A DNA stretch of 44,667 nt from Nanobdellota archaeon (lineage in GTDB: Archaea > Nanobdellota > Nanobdellia > Pacearchaeales > GW2011-AR1): contig JADFNI010000003.1 in NCBI GenBank assembly GCA_022563455.1, positions 1 through 44,667 on the forward strand, written 5' to 3'. Below the pieces are notes generated by a model that did no database searches, had not been told where the DNA came from, and saw only the letters and a list, made by a program, of their open reading frames with translations. Every line of letters starts with the position of its first letter. The stretch's first letter is position 1. Shown here piece after piece: positions 34,525 through 41,817 of this stretch. A program made the position numbers and the translations under genes.

Positions 34525-34576
34525 AGAAGGACTTATTTGTTGTTGACTTTAGAGTCAGTCGGTTAGTTAGTTAGTC

Positions 34577-35059
34577 TTACTCAAATTCTTCGATCAACCC
34601 CCAGACCAACCCAAAGACCAACCCAAAGACAGGTCCTAAGACAAACCCAAAGACCAACCCCAAGACCAACTCAAGGATCAACCCCAAGACAAACCCAAAG
34701 ACCACCACCCAGACAAACTCAAAGACCACCCCAAAGACCAACCCAACAATCAACCCATAGGTCAACCAATAGAACAATCCCCTTTCACCGTAGCTCTTGA
34801 GGTTATTCCATCCATATTTTTGCCATGCAATGAAGCTTATGGCGGTTGAGGCTACTGAGATGTAGCAAATGATTGGGCATATGAAAAATGAGGGGTGGAA
34901 GGATACTTGAGAGTCTTCTTGTCCAACTCCTAGTTCTTTGAAAATTAGGTGGGAGTGATAGATCATGGCTATGCTTGCTACTCCGAGAATGAGTGATACG
35001 AGTAGTCTTACCATAGAACTCTTGCTGACGCTGTTTGTTGAGATTTCTTGAGTGGAAAT
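34577..35059 (-). CDS. Membrane protein with Gly-Leu-Val-Phe repeats, possible ATT start
   Basis: 160 residues if started at ATT 35059, 145 from the first ATG (35014). AAGGAG lies 7 nt before the ATT, and the whole leader matches that of 33140-33502, where the same position is ATG. Three hydrophobic segments at the N-terminus are followed by a low-complexity stretch (VFGVVFEFV.VVFGFVLGLI.ELVLGLVFGFVLG). The stretch is encoded by degenerate 12-bp DNA repeats (34598-34768). Likely a membrane protein; function unknown. Confidence 0.5.
   Translation of the reverse strand: MSTQEISTNSVSKSSMVRLLVSLILGVASIAMIYHSHLIFKELGVGQEDSQVSFHPSFFICPIICYISVASTAISFIAWQKYGWNNLKSYGERGLFYWLTYGLIVGLVFGVVFEFVWVVVFGFVLGLILELVLGLVFGFVLGPVFGLVFGLVWGLIEEFE
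34598..34768 (+). repeat. Degenerate 12-bp tandem repeats
   Basis: About a dozen variants of ACCCAAAGACCA in a row, on the minus strand coding G-L-V-F-type repeats. Such arrays expand by slippage. Confidence 0.7.
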
Positions 35060-35101
35060 GACAGTTCTCCTTGGTTTTGTTGTTTGATTTTTTGATCTAT
35101 A

Positions 35102-35156
35102 CAGAAATCCGTAGACTCCTGAATAAAGGTTGCCCTCCTCTAAAGAAGCTGGAAGG
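35102..35156 (-). other. Hairpin unit upstream of the Gly-Leu-Val-Phe gene
   Basis: Small hairpin at 35102-35121: minus strand CAGGAGTC, loop TACG, GATTTCTG. All 8 positions pair when two G-T pairs are counted, with a UNCG-type loop. Long hairpin: CCCTCC (35133-35138) / GGAAGG (35151-35156) with one wobble. Confidence 0.6.
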
Positions 35157-35174
35157 ACTTTGGTGGATGCTTTC

Positions 35175-35573
35175 CTAAACTTCGTAACCTTCCATCCTCA
35201 TCTCTTCCTCTGTCTTGATGGAGATTCCGTCGTTAGTGATGCCCCAGAAGTGATTTTCGAGTCTTTCGTTTTCGAGTCTTTCGATTACTACGAATTGATC
35301 GGTTAAATTCGTCGAGAATGGGAAGACTACTGAGAAGAGAATCTCTTCTCTTGTTTGGCTTGTAGTGCCATAGACGTTGATTTGTAGGAACTTAGTTCCG
35401 TTGAGAAGTTTTGGTGATTGTGGTTTTTTGCCTTTGTTTCGGTGATCGCCGTTCGTGTGAAGTTCTTTGACCTTGAACTCTGTGAGGGCTCCTCTTCCGA
35501 GTTTTGCGCATGAGAGCCCTGCGATTTGTATTGCGAGTGCAACGTTTTCGTTTGCTCGAAGTTCTCTTCTCAC
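35175..35573 (-). CDS. Hypothetical protein (GTG start)
   Basis: 132 residues from GTG, set by CAGGAG 5-6 nt upstream. N-terminal helix (NENVALAIQIAGLSCAKLG), a basic loop (HRNKGKKPQSPK), then beta strands (FLQINVYGTT; ILFSVVFPFS; QFVVIERL) and an acidic end. It may share its fold with the products at 35725-36075 and 37718-38152, but the likeness is weak. No family recognised. Confidence 0.55.
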   Translation of the reverse strand: MRRELRANENVALAIQIAGLSCAKLGRGALTEFKVKELHTNGDHRNKGKKPQSPKLLNGTKFLQINVYGTTSQTREEILFSVVFPFSTNLTDQFVVIERLENERLENHFWGITNDGISIKTEEEMRMEGYEV

Positions 35574-35627
35574 ATGATCTCCTGTTTACTCTATGTTGTT
35601 TGGCTAGTTGATTGTTGTTGACCATCA

Positions 35628-35688
35628 CAGATGTTGTAGGCATCTGGAGGAAGTGGGGAAGCCTTATTAATTTGTTAACAAGACTTCC
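35628..35688 (-). other. Hairpin unit upstream of the 132-residue gene
   Basis: Small hairpin CAGATG ... CATCTG (35628-35646). Long hairpin GGAAGCCTT (35657-35665) / AAGACTTCC (35680-35688), 9 bp with one wobble, followed by seven T on the plus strand, so it may terminate from both sides. Confidence 0.55.
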
Positions 35689-35724
35689 TTTTTTATTGCT
35701 CTTGCTTCTTTGGGTTCCTAGTGA

Positions 35725-36075
35725 CTAGTGGGATTTTCGCTCGAGATTCGGAACCTGATTTAGATCATTTGCATCGAAGAGACGGTTTTCTCTTCCTCGA
35801 GAGTTTCGAAAATCGATGCTTGCCGTGGTGAGGTGGTAGTAATGACCTTCTTTTTTGTTCGTGACTTCGAGGTAGGTCAGAACAAGTTTGGCACCTGTTT
35901 CATATTCAACTCTTACCTGAAAGGTCGAACGACTTTGAGCGCTGTGAACGATTTCCATACAGGAGAAATTAGCTCTCTGGTGCCTGTTTGTTCCAGGGGT
36001 TTTTACCATGATGAGGTTTGCGGCAATTGCGGCGTCTCTTTTAAGGACTAATGGAATCGTGTTTTGGGTGGACAT
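35725..36075 (-). CDS. Hypothetical protein
   Basis: 116 residues. Beta-rich middle (STFQVRVEYETGAKLVLTYLEV) followed by LTTASIDFRNSRGREN. This part lines up loosely with IRIEVDFDQGPLVLLTF .. LLDARINFRRWGSED of the 144-residue product at 37718-38152, suggesting paralogues. AAAAGGA lies 7-8 nt before the ATG. Function unknown. Confidence 0.55.
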   Translation of the reverse strand: MSTQNTIPLVLKRDAAIAANLIMVKTPGTNRHQRANFSCMEIVHSAQSRSTFQVRVEYETGAKLVLTYLEVTNKKEGHYYHLTTASIDFRNSRGRENRLFDANDLNQVPNLERKSH

Positions 36076-36175
36076 GATGGATCCTTTTGTTTGCCTTATA
36101 ATTGGGCTTTGAATTATTTAGTGTGATTCTTGATTTGTAGTTGATTTGTAATTGTGTGATAAAACTTTTTGGATT

Positions 36176-36198
36176 AAGTAAGTTTAACGCTCTTACTT
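36176..36198 (-). other. Hairpin after the 119-residue gene
   Basis: Perfect 7-bp stem AAGTAAG / CTTACTT around a 9-nt loop, five nt after the stop of the gene at 36203. An A/C-rich leader of about 100 nt leads to the next gene. Confidence 0.5.
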
Positions 36199-36202
36199 TT
36201 TA

Positions 36203-36562
36203 TCAAATATCTTCTAAGGTAGAGAGATCTATGACCTCTGTCACATTTCCCTTTTTCCTAGTTATATTACCATAACAGCCTTTACTAAAAATTCCGTGAA
36301 GTCTGCAATTGGCAATACCTCTTACATAGGTTACATCTCCTGAAAGTTTATCAAAATCACCTAGGAGACCTTCACCTAATCCTTCTTCGCATACTTTATC
36401 AATCCTTATAAAACAATTATTAGGGTGGATAGGTATGCTGCGAATCATAGATTTTCCGAGTCCTTTTGCAGTTCTTGCTAGTCTCTCGGCTATTTTTCGC
36501 TTTTCTTCAAGGGATATTTCAAGTTCAGATTCAGCTTTATTAACATTAACAGCAAGTAGCAT
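36203..36562 (-). CDS. Hypothetical soluble protein with four cysteines
   Basis: 119 residues. Helical start (ELEISLEEKRKIAERLARTAKGLG), then a compact part with single Cys residues (NNCFIRI, KVCEEGLGEG, ANCRLHG, KGCYGNI) that could bind a metal or form disulfides. AAGGAG lies 6-7 nt before the ATG. No hairpin separates it from the membrane protein upstream (gap 64 nt), so the two may share a message. Confidence 0.55.
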   Translation of the reverse strand: MLLAVNVNKAESELEISLEEKRKIAERLARTAKGLGKSMIRSIPIHPNNCFIRIDKVCEEGLGEGLLGDFDKLSGDVTYVRGIANCRLHGIFSKGCYGNITRKKGNVTEVIDLSTLEDI

Positions 36563-36626
36563 TTATACTTCTCCTTTTTGGTGATTTAATTACTTTCTAG
36601 ATGTTGTTAATTTATTAGATTTCCTT

Positions 36627-37013
36627 TTATGATTCTTTTTGCTTTATTAAGGAAATGGTTAGGGATATAAAATAACTAATCAATCCTAAAACAATTGAAA
36701 GGTTGATGTTGTAAAGAAAATCCGGAATTGGATTACTTTCTAACTCACGGATAATCTCAGCTATTATTCCAATTCCAATTGACGAAATTAAAATTGAAAA
36801 AAGTACAGAATAAAAAATGGTAATATTCTGATGGATCAATTTTGCCAAGAAGGCCGAACTTGCAATCCCTGAGAGTGTGAGAGAAACTCCGATTCCTTCC
36901 ATTGGATTTTCCATCATGAGATTGAGGTAAAGAAAAATGATGAAAATTGCGGCAAAGAAAATGAATCCAGTAGCTGAGATGTTGTTTTTTGGATAGATGA
37001 TTTCTTCGGGCAT
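36627..37013 (-). CDS. Four-helix membrane protein, unknown function
   Basis: 128 residues with helices at about 14-32, 42-60, 66-85 and 103-122, and a short EIIRELESNPIPDF loop. AGGAG lies 6-7 nt before the ATG. Its own hairpin unit (37078-37133) lies upstream. No family recognised. Confidence 0.6.
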   Translation of the reverse strand: MPEEIIYPKNNISATGFIFFAAIFIIFLYLNLMMENPMEGIGVSLTLSGIASSAFLAKLIHQNITIFYSVLFSILISSIGIGIIAEIIRELESNPIPDFLYNINLSIVLGLISYFISLTISLIKQKES

Positions 37014-37077
37014 TTTGGATCTCCTGAGTCCTATTATTTATTTATTTATTGGGCTTGGTTGATGGTTGTACATACTA

Positions 37078-37133
37078 CAGACGTTCTTGAACGTCTGGAA
37101 GAAATGCACCTTCCCCTGATAGTAGCGAGAAGG
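37078..37133 (-). other. Hairpin unit upstream of the 128-residue gene
   Basis: Small hairpin: a perfect 9-bp stem CAGACGTTC / GAACGTCTG at 37078-37097. Long hairpin: CCTTCCCC (37109-37116) / GAGAAGG (37127-37133). It closes the mini-ORF cassette at 37203. Confidence 0.6.
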
Positions 37134-37202
37134 GCTTCGTGATTCGACAAACACTAGAAGCATTAGTCAAAGTGACGCTTTAGTGTGTCTCCGGCCGATG
37201 GT

Positions 37203-37253
37203 TCAAATAAAAGTTTTATTGATGGTCGGGTGCATCGTGGGTGGATCATTCAT
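37203..37253 (-). CDS. Possible 16-residue mini-protein in its own cassette
   Basis: AAAAGGAG lies about 9 nt before ATG; the frame reads MNDPPTMHPTINKTFI. Hairpin units lie on both sides, so the 347-bp stretch 37014-37360 would be one cassette with a very short product. Translation is unproven. Confidence 0.3.
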   Translation of the reverse strand: MNDPPTMHPTINKTFI

Positions 37254-37299
37254 GAGTCGATTTCTCCTTTTGGTTGTTGGTTGATGTTGTTGGTTCATA

Positions 37300-37351
37300 C
37301 AGGATCAATAGATTCCTGCGAAAAAGGTACCCCCTCTTTGGTAGCCGGAGG
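37300..37351 (-). other. Hairpin unit after the GAGRP-type gene
   Basis: Small hairpin: minus strand CAGGAATC, loop TATT, GATCCTG (37300-37318, one bulge). Long hairpin: CCCCC (37330-37334) / GGAGG (37347-37351), followed on the minus strand by TTTTT, a terminator-like end. Confidence 0.5.
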
Positions 37352-37360
37352 ATTTTGATC

Positions 37361-37576
37361 TTACTTATTCAGTCTGCGCTCGACTAGCTGGTAAACCATC
37401 GTTGCTGTTGGGATTTTATTCTCCCTGGCTAGGCGTTTGAGTACGCGCAGTTCCTTGTCAGAGATCATTATTGCAACTCGATTTCTTCGTGAGTTTGGGT
37501 TTTGGCCTTGTCCTGTTCCAATTGGACGACCTGCTCCAGCACGACGACCACCCCATCCGACTTTCTTATTTCTCAT
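37361..37576 (-). CDS. Small DNA-binding-like protein (RHH-type, GAGRP N-terminus)
   Basis: 71 residues from the ATG at 37576. A longer frame from 37621 has no SD, whereas AGGAG lies 8 nt before this ATG. The WGGRRAGAGRPIGTG start is a basic, AT-hook-like motif common in phage and plasmid proteins. The rest (NRVAIMISDKELRVLKRLARENKIPTATMVYQLVERRL) fits a ribbon-helix-helix repressor. It is the only candidate regulator found in the island. Confidence 0.65.
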   Translation of the reverse strand: MRNKKVGWGGRRAGAGRPIGTGQGQNPNSRRNRVAIMISDKELRVLKRLARENKIPTATMVYQLVERRLNK

Positions 37577-37659
37577 TGTACTACTCCTATTGTTTCTTGC
37601 TTGGTTACTTTCCCACTTCAAAATAGAAATTAAGAAGTGAAAAATGGTGATGGATCTTT

Positions 37660-37713
37660 GGATAATAGATTATACCTGAGCCCTATTGTTTATTTGGCTA
37701 TTTAGGGGTGAGG
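37660..37713 (-). other. Hairpin unit after the 144-residue gene
   Basis: Long hairpin: CCTGAGCCCTA (37675-37685) / TAGGGGTGAGG (37703-37713), 9 of 11 pairs. Small hairpin: GGATAAT / ATTATACC (37660-37676) with one bulge, overlapping the long one by two bases. Confidence 0.5.
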
Positions 37714-37717
37714 CTTT

Positions 37718-38152
37718 CTAAAGGGGATAGATGCCAACAAGTTTTGCTCTCATAAGCGCGCTTATAAGCTGCTTATCCTTAATTATATTAGGACAGTTGT
37801 GGATGTTATTCTCTCTCGCCTCATTAAAAATCGGCACTAATTCATCTTCACCTAGAAGCTCATCTTCACTTCCCCATCTACGAAAATTGATACGGGCATC
37901 CAGAAGTTCTTCGCAAAGCATGCCTACATTTGGAAAAGTACAAAATGTCAAAAGAACGAGAGGGCCTTGATCAAAATCAACTTCTATCCGGATTATGCCT
38001 ACTTCAGGAAATGCATTCTTTATATTTATCTTAGGATCTTGGGGTAGAAGATATCCATGGGATCCTTCCATACATATTAGAATTATTCTAGCTGTAGTAG
38101 TGAACATCAGCTGTCGATCAGGAGTAATTTCTTCTATATCGAAATTAGGCAT
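37718..38152 (-). CDS. Hypothetical protein, first gene of the island array
   Basis: 144 residues. Beta-rich middle (GIIRIEVDFDQGPLVLLTF), LLDARINFRRWGSEDELLG, and a helical C-terminus. Loosely similar to the product at 35725-36075. AGGGGA lies 6-7 nt before the ATG, and a bacterial-like TATAAT lies about 10 nt farther up. Function unknown. Confidence 0.55.
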   Translation of the reverse strand: MPNFDIEEITPDRQLMFTTTARIILICMEGSHGYLLPQDPKINIKNAFPEVGIIRIEVDFDQGPLVLLTFCTFPNVGMLCEELLDARINFRRWGSEDELLGEDELVPIFNEARENNIHNCPNIIKDKQLISALMRAKLVGIYPL

Positions 38153-38173
38153 TTTGGTTCCCCTATTATACGT

Positions 38174-38229
38174 ATTCCATTAAGGAAATGTAGATTGATG
38201 TGTATGAAATACCTATTAGGGGGTATTTC
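38174..38229 (-). other. Hairpin unit at the right island edge
   Basis: Long hairpin: GAAATACC (38206-38213) / GGTATTTC (38222-38229), perfect. Small hairpin: ATTCC ... GGAAAT (38174-38189). The remaining 38230-38480 is T-rich on the plus strand and has no convincing gene. Confidence 0.5.
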
Positions 38230-38480
38230 GGTTGATTTTTAAAGATCTCGCATGGAGGTCTCTATTAGAAATTTGTCTCTTTTTACCTATTTCTTTCTTG
38301 AAAAGAGGTTTTTCTTTGTCTTTTCGTTAGGTAATTTTTTTAGATCCTTTTTTGTTGTTTGTGTGTCGGGGCTAATCTTGAGGCTGTTGTGCTTCAAGGT
38401 TGCGTTGTCGTTTGTGTTTTGGATCTATTGTTTGTTTTGTGTTTTATTTTGTTTTAAATGTGATTTGATTAGTTAGATAC

Positions 38481-40421
38481 TCAGGCTAATCTTATTAATT
38501 TTTTCCAGCCTTTTTCGTATTTTATTTCTTCAATTTTTACTAGTCCTTTTTCTTGAAGAGATGTTTTAATATTAGTTCCTTTTCTGGCTGATAAATTAAC
38601 AGCTTTGTAAACTTCTGTTGTGCTCATATTGTGGGCTGGATTTTCTTGCAAGAATTTCATGAAGACTTGCTCATCTTTTGATAAAGATGTGTTTCCTAGG
38701 TTGTTACCCCTTTTAAGTGTTACTGTTAGCTCATTTTCGAAGATTTTGTTGATTACGAGAATTATATCCCTACTTGTGTAATCTCCTTGTAATTTGCTTT
38801 TTTCTAAGGTTTCTTCTATTTGATCTAGCCCGTATCCTGCATTTAAGTATTCATTTACATAATCGTAAAGCATAGATTGAACTTCGTTAAATTCATTAAT
38901 TTTATCTTTTCTTTTAACTAAGATATCTTCTTCAGAAGGGGTATTCTCTTTGGAGACTCCTTGAGGATCTTCTAAAATTTTTGTTTTGTCCTCGCTATAT
39001 ACAATACTTTTATTGAATTCATCTTCCGGATTTTCTTCAAATTCTTTTGAGAAAGTTATAGCTTTCATTCTGTTTTTGATATCTTCATCTGTTATAATTA
39101 TGCTTCGATCTTCCTTTTCTACTTTAATTAAGAATGGTTTTGGGTATCTTTCAGAGAGTTTTACAATTGCGGAACCTACTGGAAGCTGTGAGAAATAATG
39201 TTTATTTTCTCGAAGCTGCATTAATTCACTTATATCAAAAATGTCTTGTGGAAGTTGAGCTTGAAACGCGATATGACATGCAGAATTTCCTTTTACTGTG
39301 TCTGAGATTTTAGAAATATGTTGGTCTAAACAAATTAGGCTTGTTCCGTATTCTCTCATTTCTCTGTAAATCATATCTGTAACGGACTCATTTGCGAAGT
39401 TTGTTGGCTTTTTTAAGAATATGTTATGGGCTTCGTCGACGATTATTGCGTGTTTGAATTTTCCAGAAAAGTTGCTTGATTCTGCTTTTTTCATCTTGTA
39501 AATGTAGATTAATATAAATTCGCAGAAGACTTTTTTCTCGATGTTTCCAAGAGAATTTAACTCCATGATTACCCTTTTATCAAGTAAATCTTTTACACTG
39601 AGGCTGTTATCTCCCTTGTAGTTTAGTGTTTTTCCAAATTCACCGAATGTTAAAACTGTTGCAACTCTTAAGGCTGACTCAATCCACCCAGCTTCTCTTC
39701 CTTGCGTTCTTCCTAATTTTTCTTCTAATTTCCATTTAAGATGGTTCCAAGTTGGATAGTTTTCAGAGCCTGAATAGATTCCCCATTCTTTGAATGCCTC
39801 GTCAAGAGTTTCTAATAAAACTTTGTGAACACCAAAAGATGCTTGGAAACTTTCAACCAAAAAATCGCAAAGTACGTTGATCCATTCTTTTGGGGAGATT
39901 CCAATTGGTGGTTGATTTATATTTGTCTTAAATAAATTGCTTACAGCCTCGTTACCGATGGTAAAACTAAGTATTGTATTGTCTTTTGCTACAAGTGGTC
40001 TAAAGGATTTTTTCCAATCGAATACTAAGTATGGTTTGTTGTTTGCTTTTAAAGCGTCTAATATTTTAAATGCAAAATTTGTTTTACCTGAACCTGACAT
40101 ACCCGTAACACAAATATGTCTTGGAAAATCTTGTTCTCGAAGACTAAATGGATATAGGTTTTTTTTAGCGTAAGAAACTGTTGCTAAATTGTACTTTCCT
40201 GAAACTTGGTTTTGCATTGGAGGTTCTAGTAAAACTCCCTTGTCAAGGAGCATGTTAAGATTTTTTTGATATAATGCGTTTAAGATGTGTGCTATTTCTT
40301 CACGTTCTTCTCTAGTTTCAGCAATAGAATACTGGAAGTATACCTTGTCTACTTTGTCTCCTAATATTGGTCTTAAGTTATTACAAATTTCTTCTACTGT
40401 TAGGGGGCGTTGAATTGTCAT
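38481..40421 (-). CDS. HerA/VirB4-like (DUF87) ATPase with C-terminal winged helix
   Basis: 646 residues. Walker A GMSGSGKT (near 108), Walker B AIIVDEAHNIF (near 327), and a later SKISDTVKGNSACHIAFQ stretch with the Asn/Gln sensor region of HerA-type hexameric pumps. The C-terminal about 60 residues form a winged-helix-like domain (MSTTEVYKAVNLSARKGTNIKTSLQEKGLV). Such archaeal ATPases translocate DNA or act in conjugation-like or defence roles. No NurA partner is nearby. The start lies 7 nt after the stop of the coiled-coil gene, so they form an operon. Confidence 0.85.
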   Translation of the reverse strand: MTIQRPLTVEEICNNLRPILGDKVDKVYFQYSIAETREEREEIAHILNALYQKNLNMLLDKGVLLEPPMQNQVSGKYNLATVSYAKKNLYPFSLREQDFPRHICVTGMSGSGKTNFAFKILDALKANNKPYLVFDWKKSFRPLVAKDNTILSFTIGNEAVSNLFKTNINQPPIGISPKEWINVLCDFLVESFQASFGVHKVLLETLDEAFKEWGIYSGSENYPTWNHLKWKLEEKLGRTQGREAGWIESALRVATVLTFGEFGKTLNYKGDNSLSVKDLLDKRVIMELNSLGNIEKKVFCEFILIYIYKMKKAESSNFSGKFKHAIIVDEAHNIFLKKPTNFANESVTDMIYREMREYGTSLICLDQHISKISDTVKGNSACHIAFQAQLPQDIFDISELMQLRENKHYFSQLPVGSAIVKLSERYPKPFLIKVEKEDRSIIITDEDIKNRMKAITFSKEFEENPEDEFNKSIVYSEDKTKILEDPQGVSKENTPSEEDILVKRKDKINEFNEVQSMLYDYVNEYLNAGYGLDQIEETLEKSKLQGDYTSRDIILVINKIFENELTVTLKRGNNLGNTSLSKDEQVFMKFLQENPAHNMSTTEVYKAVNLSARKGTNIKTSLQEKGLVKIEEIKYEKGWKKLIRLA

Positions 40422-40428
40422 AATAAAT

Positions 40429-40875
40429 TTACTTAAGAATATCCCTAATCATTTCTGATCTAGATTCTTTTTCGTTTAGTTCTTTAGTTCTTTCTCGAAG
40501 TTCTCGTTTTAATAATGCGATATCTCTCCAGCATCCGACTTTTTCGTTTAGTTGAACTTCGGAGATGTCGATTTGTTTTTTTCGAAGTTCGGATCTTTCT
40601 CGAACGAATTCTGAATCGTCTTCTCCTTTTGGTGCGTTTTCCATTAGAAAATTATTAATGTTTGTCTTCATACCCTCAGCTTCTTTGATGAATTTATCAC
40701 TAAGATTTATTCTTTCACTAATCATGCTATCAATTTCCTCTATTGTATCTTTTAAGGAATCTACCTTACCCTCACCAACATTTACTAATGGGTCGGTTTT
40801 AGGTTTTTCGTTGACGTTCCAAATATCTTCAGGGACGTATTTCTTAGGTATTTCGTTAATTATAGGGTCTTCCAT
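40429..40875 (-). CDS. Coiled-coil partner of the HerA-like ATPase
   Basis: 148 residues. A proline-rich N-terminus (PIINEIPKKYVPEDIWNV) is followed by a long helix with heptads (about 45-140) rich in Glu/Arg/Lys. Tight spacing to the ATPase gene suggests joint function. A TATA-like TTTATAAAG on the minus strand (about 40897-40910) lies 25 nt before the ATG. Confidence 0.7.
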   Translation of the reverse strand: MEDPIINEIPKKYVPEDIWNVNEKPKTDPLVNVGEGKVDSLKDTIEEIDSMISERINLSDKFIKEAEGMKTNINNFLMENAPKGEDDSEFVRERSELRKKQIDISEVQLNEKVGCWRDIALLKRELRERTKELNEKESRSEMIRDILK

Positions 40876-41023
40876 GGTATTTCTATCGAAAAAGGCTTTA
40901 TAAATGTTTTGGTATGTTGTTACTATATAGTTAGGACAAAATATAATAGGTATTTATTTTCAGTGTCATTATTTAATAATAACATATGCAAAAATATTTA
41001 AAGGATTACTAATTAACTTTAAA

Positions 41024-41782
41024 ATGGGTTTAAGATATATTCTTAATGGGCTTGGTGTAGCAGTTATAATTGGGACATCTTTTCAAGCTAATGCTAGAGA
41101 TATAGCCTCTGAAGTTAATAATACTTCAACTACCTCCTTAATAGATATATTAGAAGACCGGGGTAACTGTGGGGGTGGGATAAATTTTAAAACAAGTACA
41201 AAATCAGAAAGAATTGAAAAATTGTTTAGAGAGGGTGGATCAACTGGATTATCTTTTGGATTTAATTGTTATAATATCGATACTTCTGTAAATACAACAT
41301 ATCCATTGAAAAATAATTTTAATTTAGATAAAGCGCATATAGAAATTGGATATTCTAAATCATTTGAAGATTTATCTGCAAGGTTAGGTATTACTTCTGT
41401 AATAAAAAGGTTTGGAGAAGATGATCATTTAATCGAGGGTAATGTGTTATTTTCAGGATTATCTTATTTTGATTTAAAATTTGGATTAAAACAGTCATTA
41501 GTTAAGAAATCAACAGAATTTGGTATGGAAGTAAGAAGGAAATTTAAAATTGGGAAATATTTTGGATTTAAGTGGTCTTATAGACCTTCATTTGAAATAG
41601 GATGTAGCTTTGAAGAAGGTGAAAATGGTTGTCCTATGAATTACACACCTAAACTTAGATTAAAAGGAAAAAGAGGAGATCTTTTTGTAAAATTAACTGG
41701 ATTGCATAAATTTTATGATGGAAAGAAAGAAGATACTGATAAATTATCAATTAGTTTAGGTTATGTATTTAAATTAGATTAA
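41024..41782 (+). CDS. Secreted protein resembling an outer-membrane beta-barrel
   Basis: 252 residues. Signal peptide RYILNGLGVAVIIGTSFQANA with AxA cleavage near 24. The mature part has many short amphipathic beta strands (TGLSFGFNCYNI, AHIEIGYSKSF, LSARLGITSVI, FDLKFGLKQSL, FGMEVRRKF, KLSISLGYVFKLD), as in 8-12-stranded barrels. Yet codon use is AT-rich and an AAATATTTAAAGG box lies about 30 nt before the ATG without SD, so it is expressed as an archaeal gene. Either an old transfer or an archaeal surface protein with barrel-like repeats. Confidence 0.65.
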   Translation: MGLRYILNGLGVAVIIGTSFQANARDIASEVNNTSTTSLIDILEDRGNCGGGINFKTSTKSERIEKLFREGGSTGLSFGFNCYNIDTSVNTTYPLKNNFNLDKAHIEIGYSKSFEDLSARLGITSVIKRFGEDDHLIEGNVLFSGLSYFDLKFGLKQSLVKKSTEFGMEVRRKFKIGKYFGFKWSYRPSFEIGCSFEEGENGCPMNYTPKLRLKGKRGDLFVKLTGLHKFYDGKKEDTDKLSISLGYVFKLD

Positions 41783-41817
41783 CAAGTTACAAACGTTTTC
41801 TTTTAAATACTTATAAG

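Larger units (their letters stand above)
27680..38240 (-). mobile_element. Hairpin-punctuated cassette island with bacterial-type features
   Basis: About 10.5 kb inserted between ppsA and the HerA-like gene. It has higher G+C than both sides, nearly all credible ORFs on the minus strand, AGGAG-type SDs before most starts, and TAG as a frequent stop. Products include a barrel ending in Phe, a lipoprotein-like protein, a pilin fragment, secreted and small membrane proteins, and Lys/Glu-rich micro-proteins. About fourteen hairpin units separate the ORFs. No integrase, transposase, terminase or capsid gene is seen, so the class of element is open. A chimeric assembly cannot be excluded. Confidence 0.6.

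Noticed and set aside
30591..37318. CRISPR array
   Set aside because: Spacing is irregular, units contain genes and the hairpin sequences differ, unlike identical CRISPR repeats with short spacers.
27680..38240. Canonical integron attC sites
   Set aside because: GTTAGAT-like motifs occur (30600, 30815), but their complementary RYYYAAC partner is not at the other end of the long hairpin; the motif pairs locally within 20 nt. No integrase gene is visible.
27680..38240. UAG recoding across the island
   Set aside because: Several genes end plausibly at TAG (for example the barrel ending in Phe, directly before its hairpin), so only the pilin gene hints at read-through.
38252..38476. Plus-strand ORF of 74 residues
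   Set aside because: Phe/Cys/Leu-rich from T-rich DNA, without SD or convincing TATA box.
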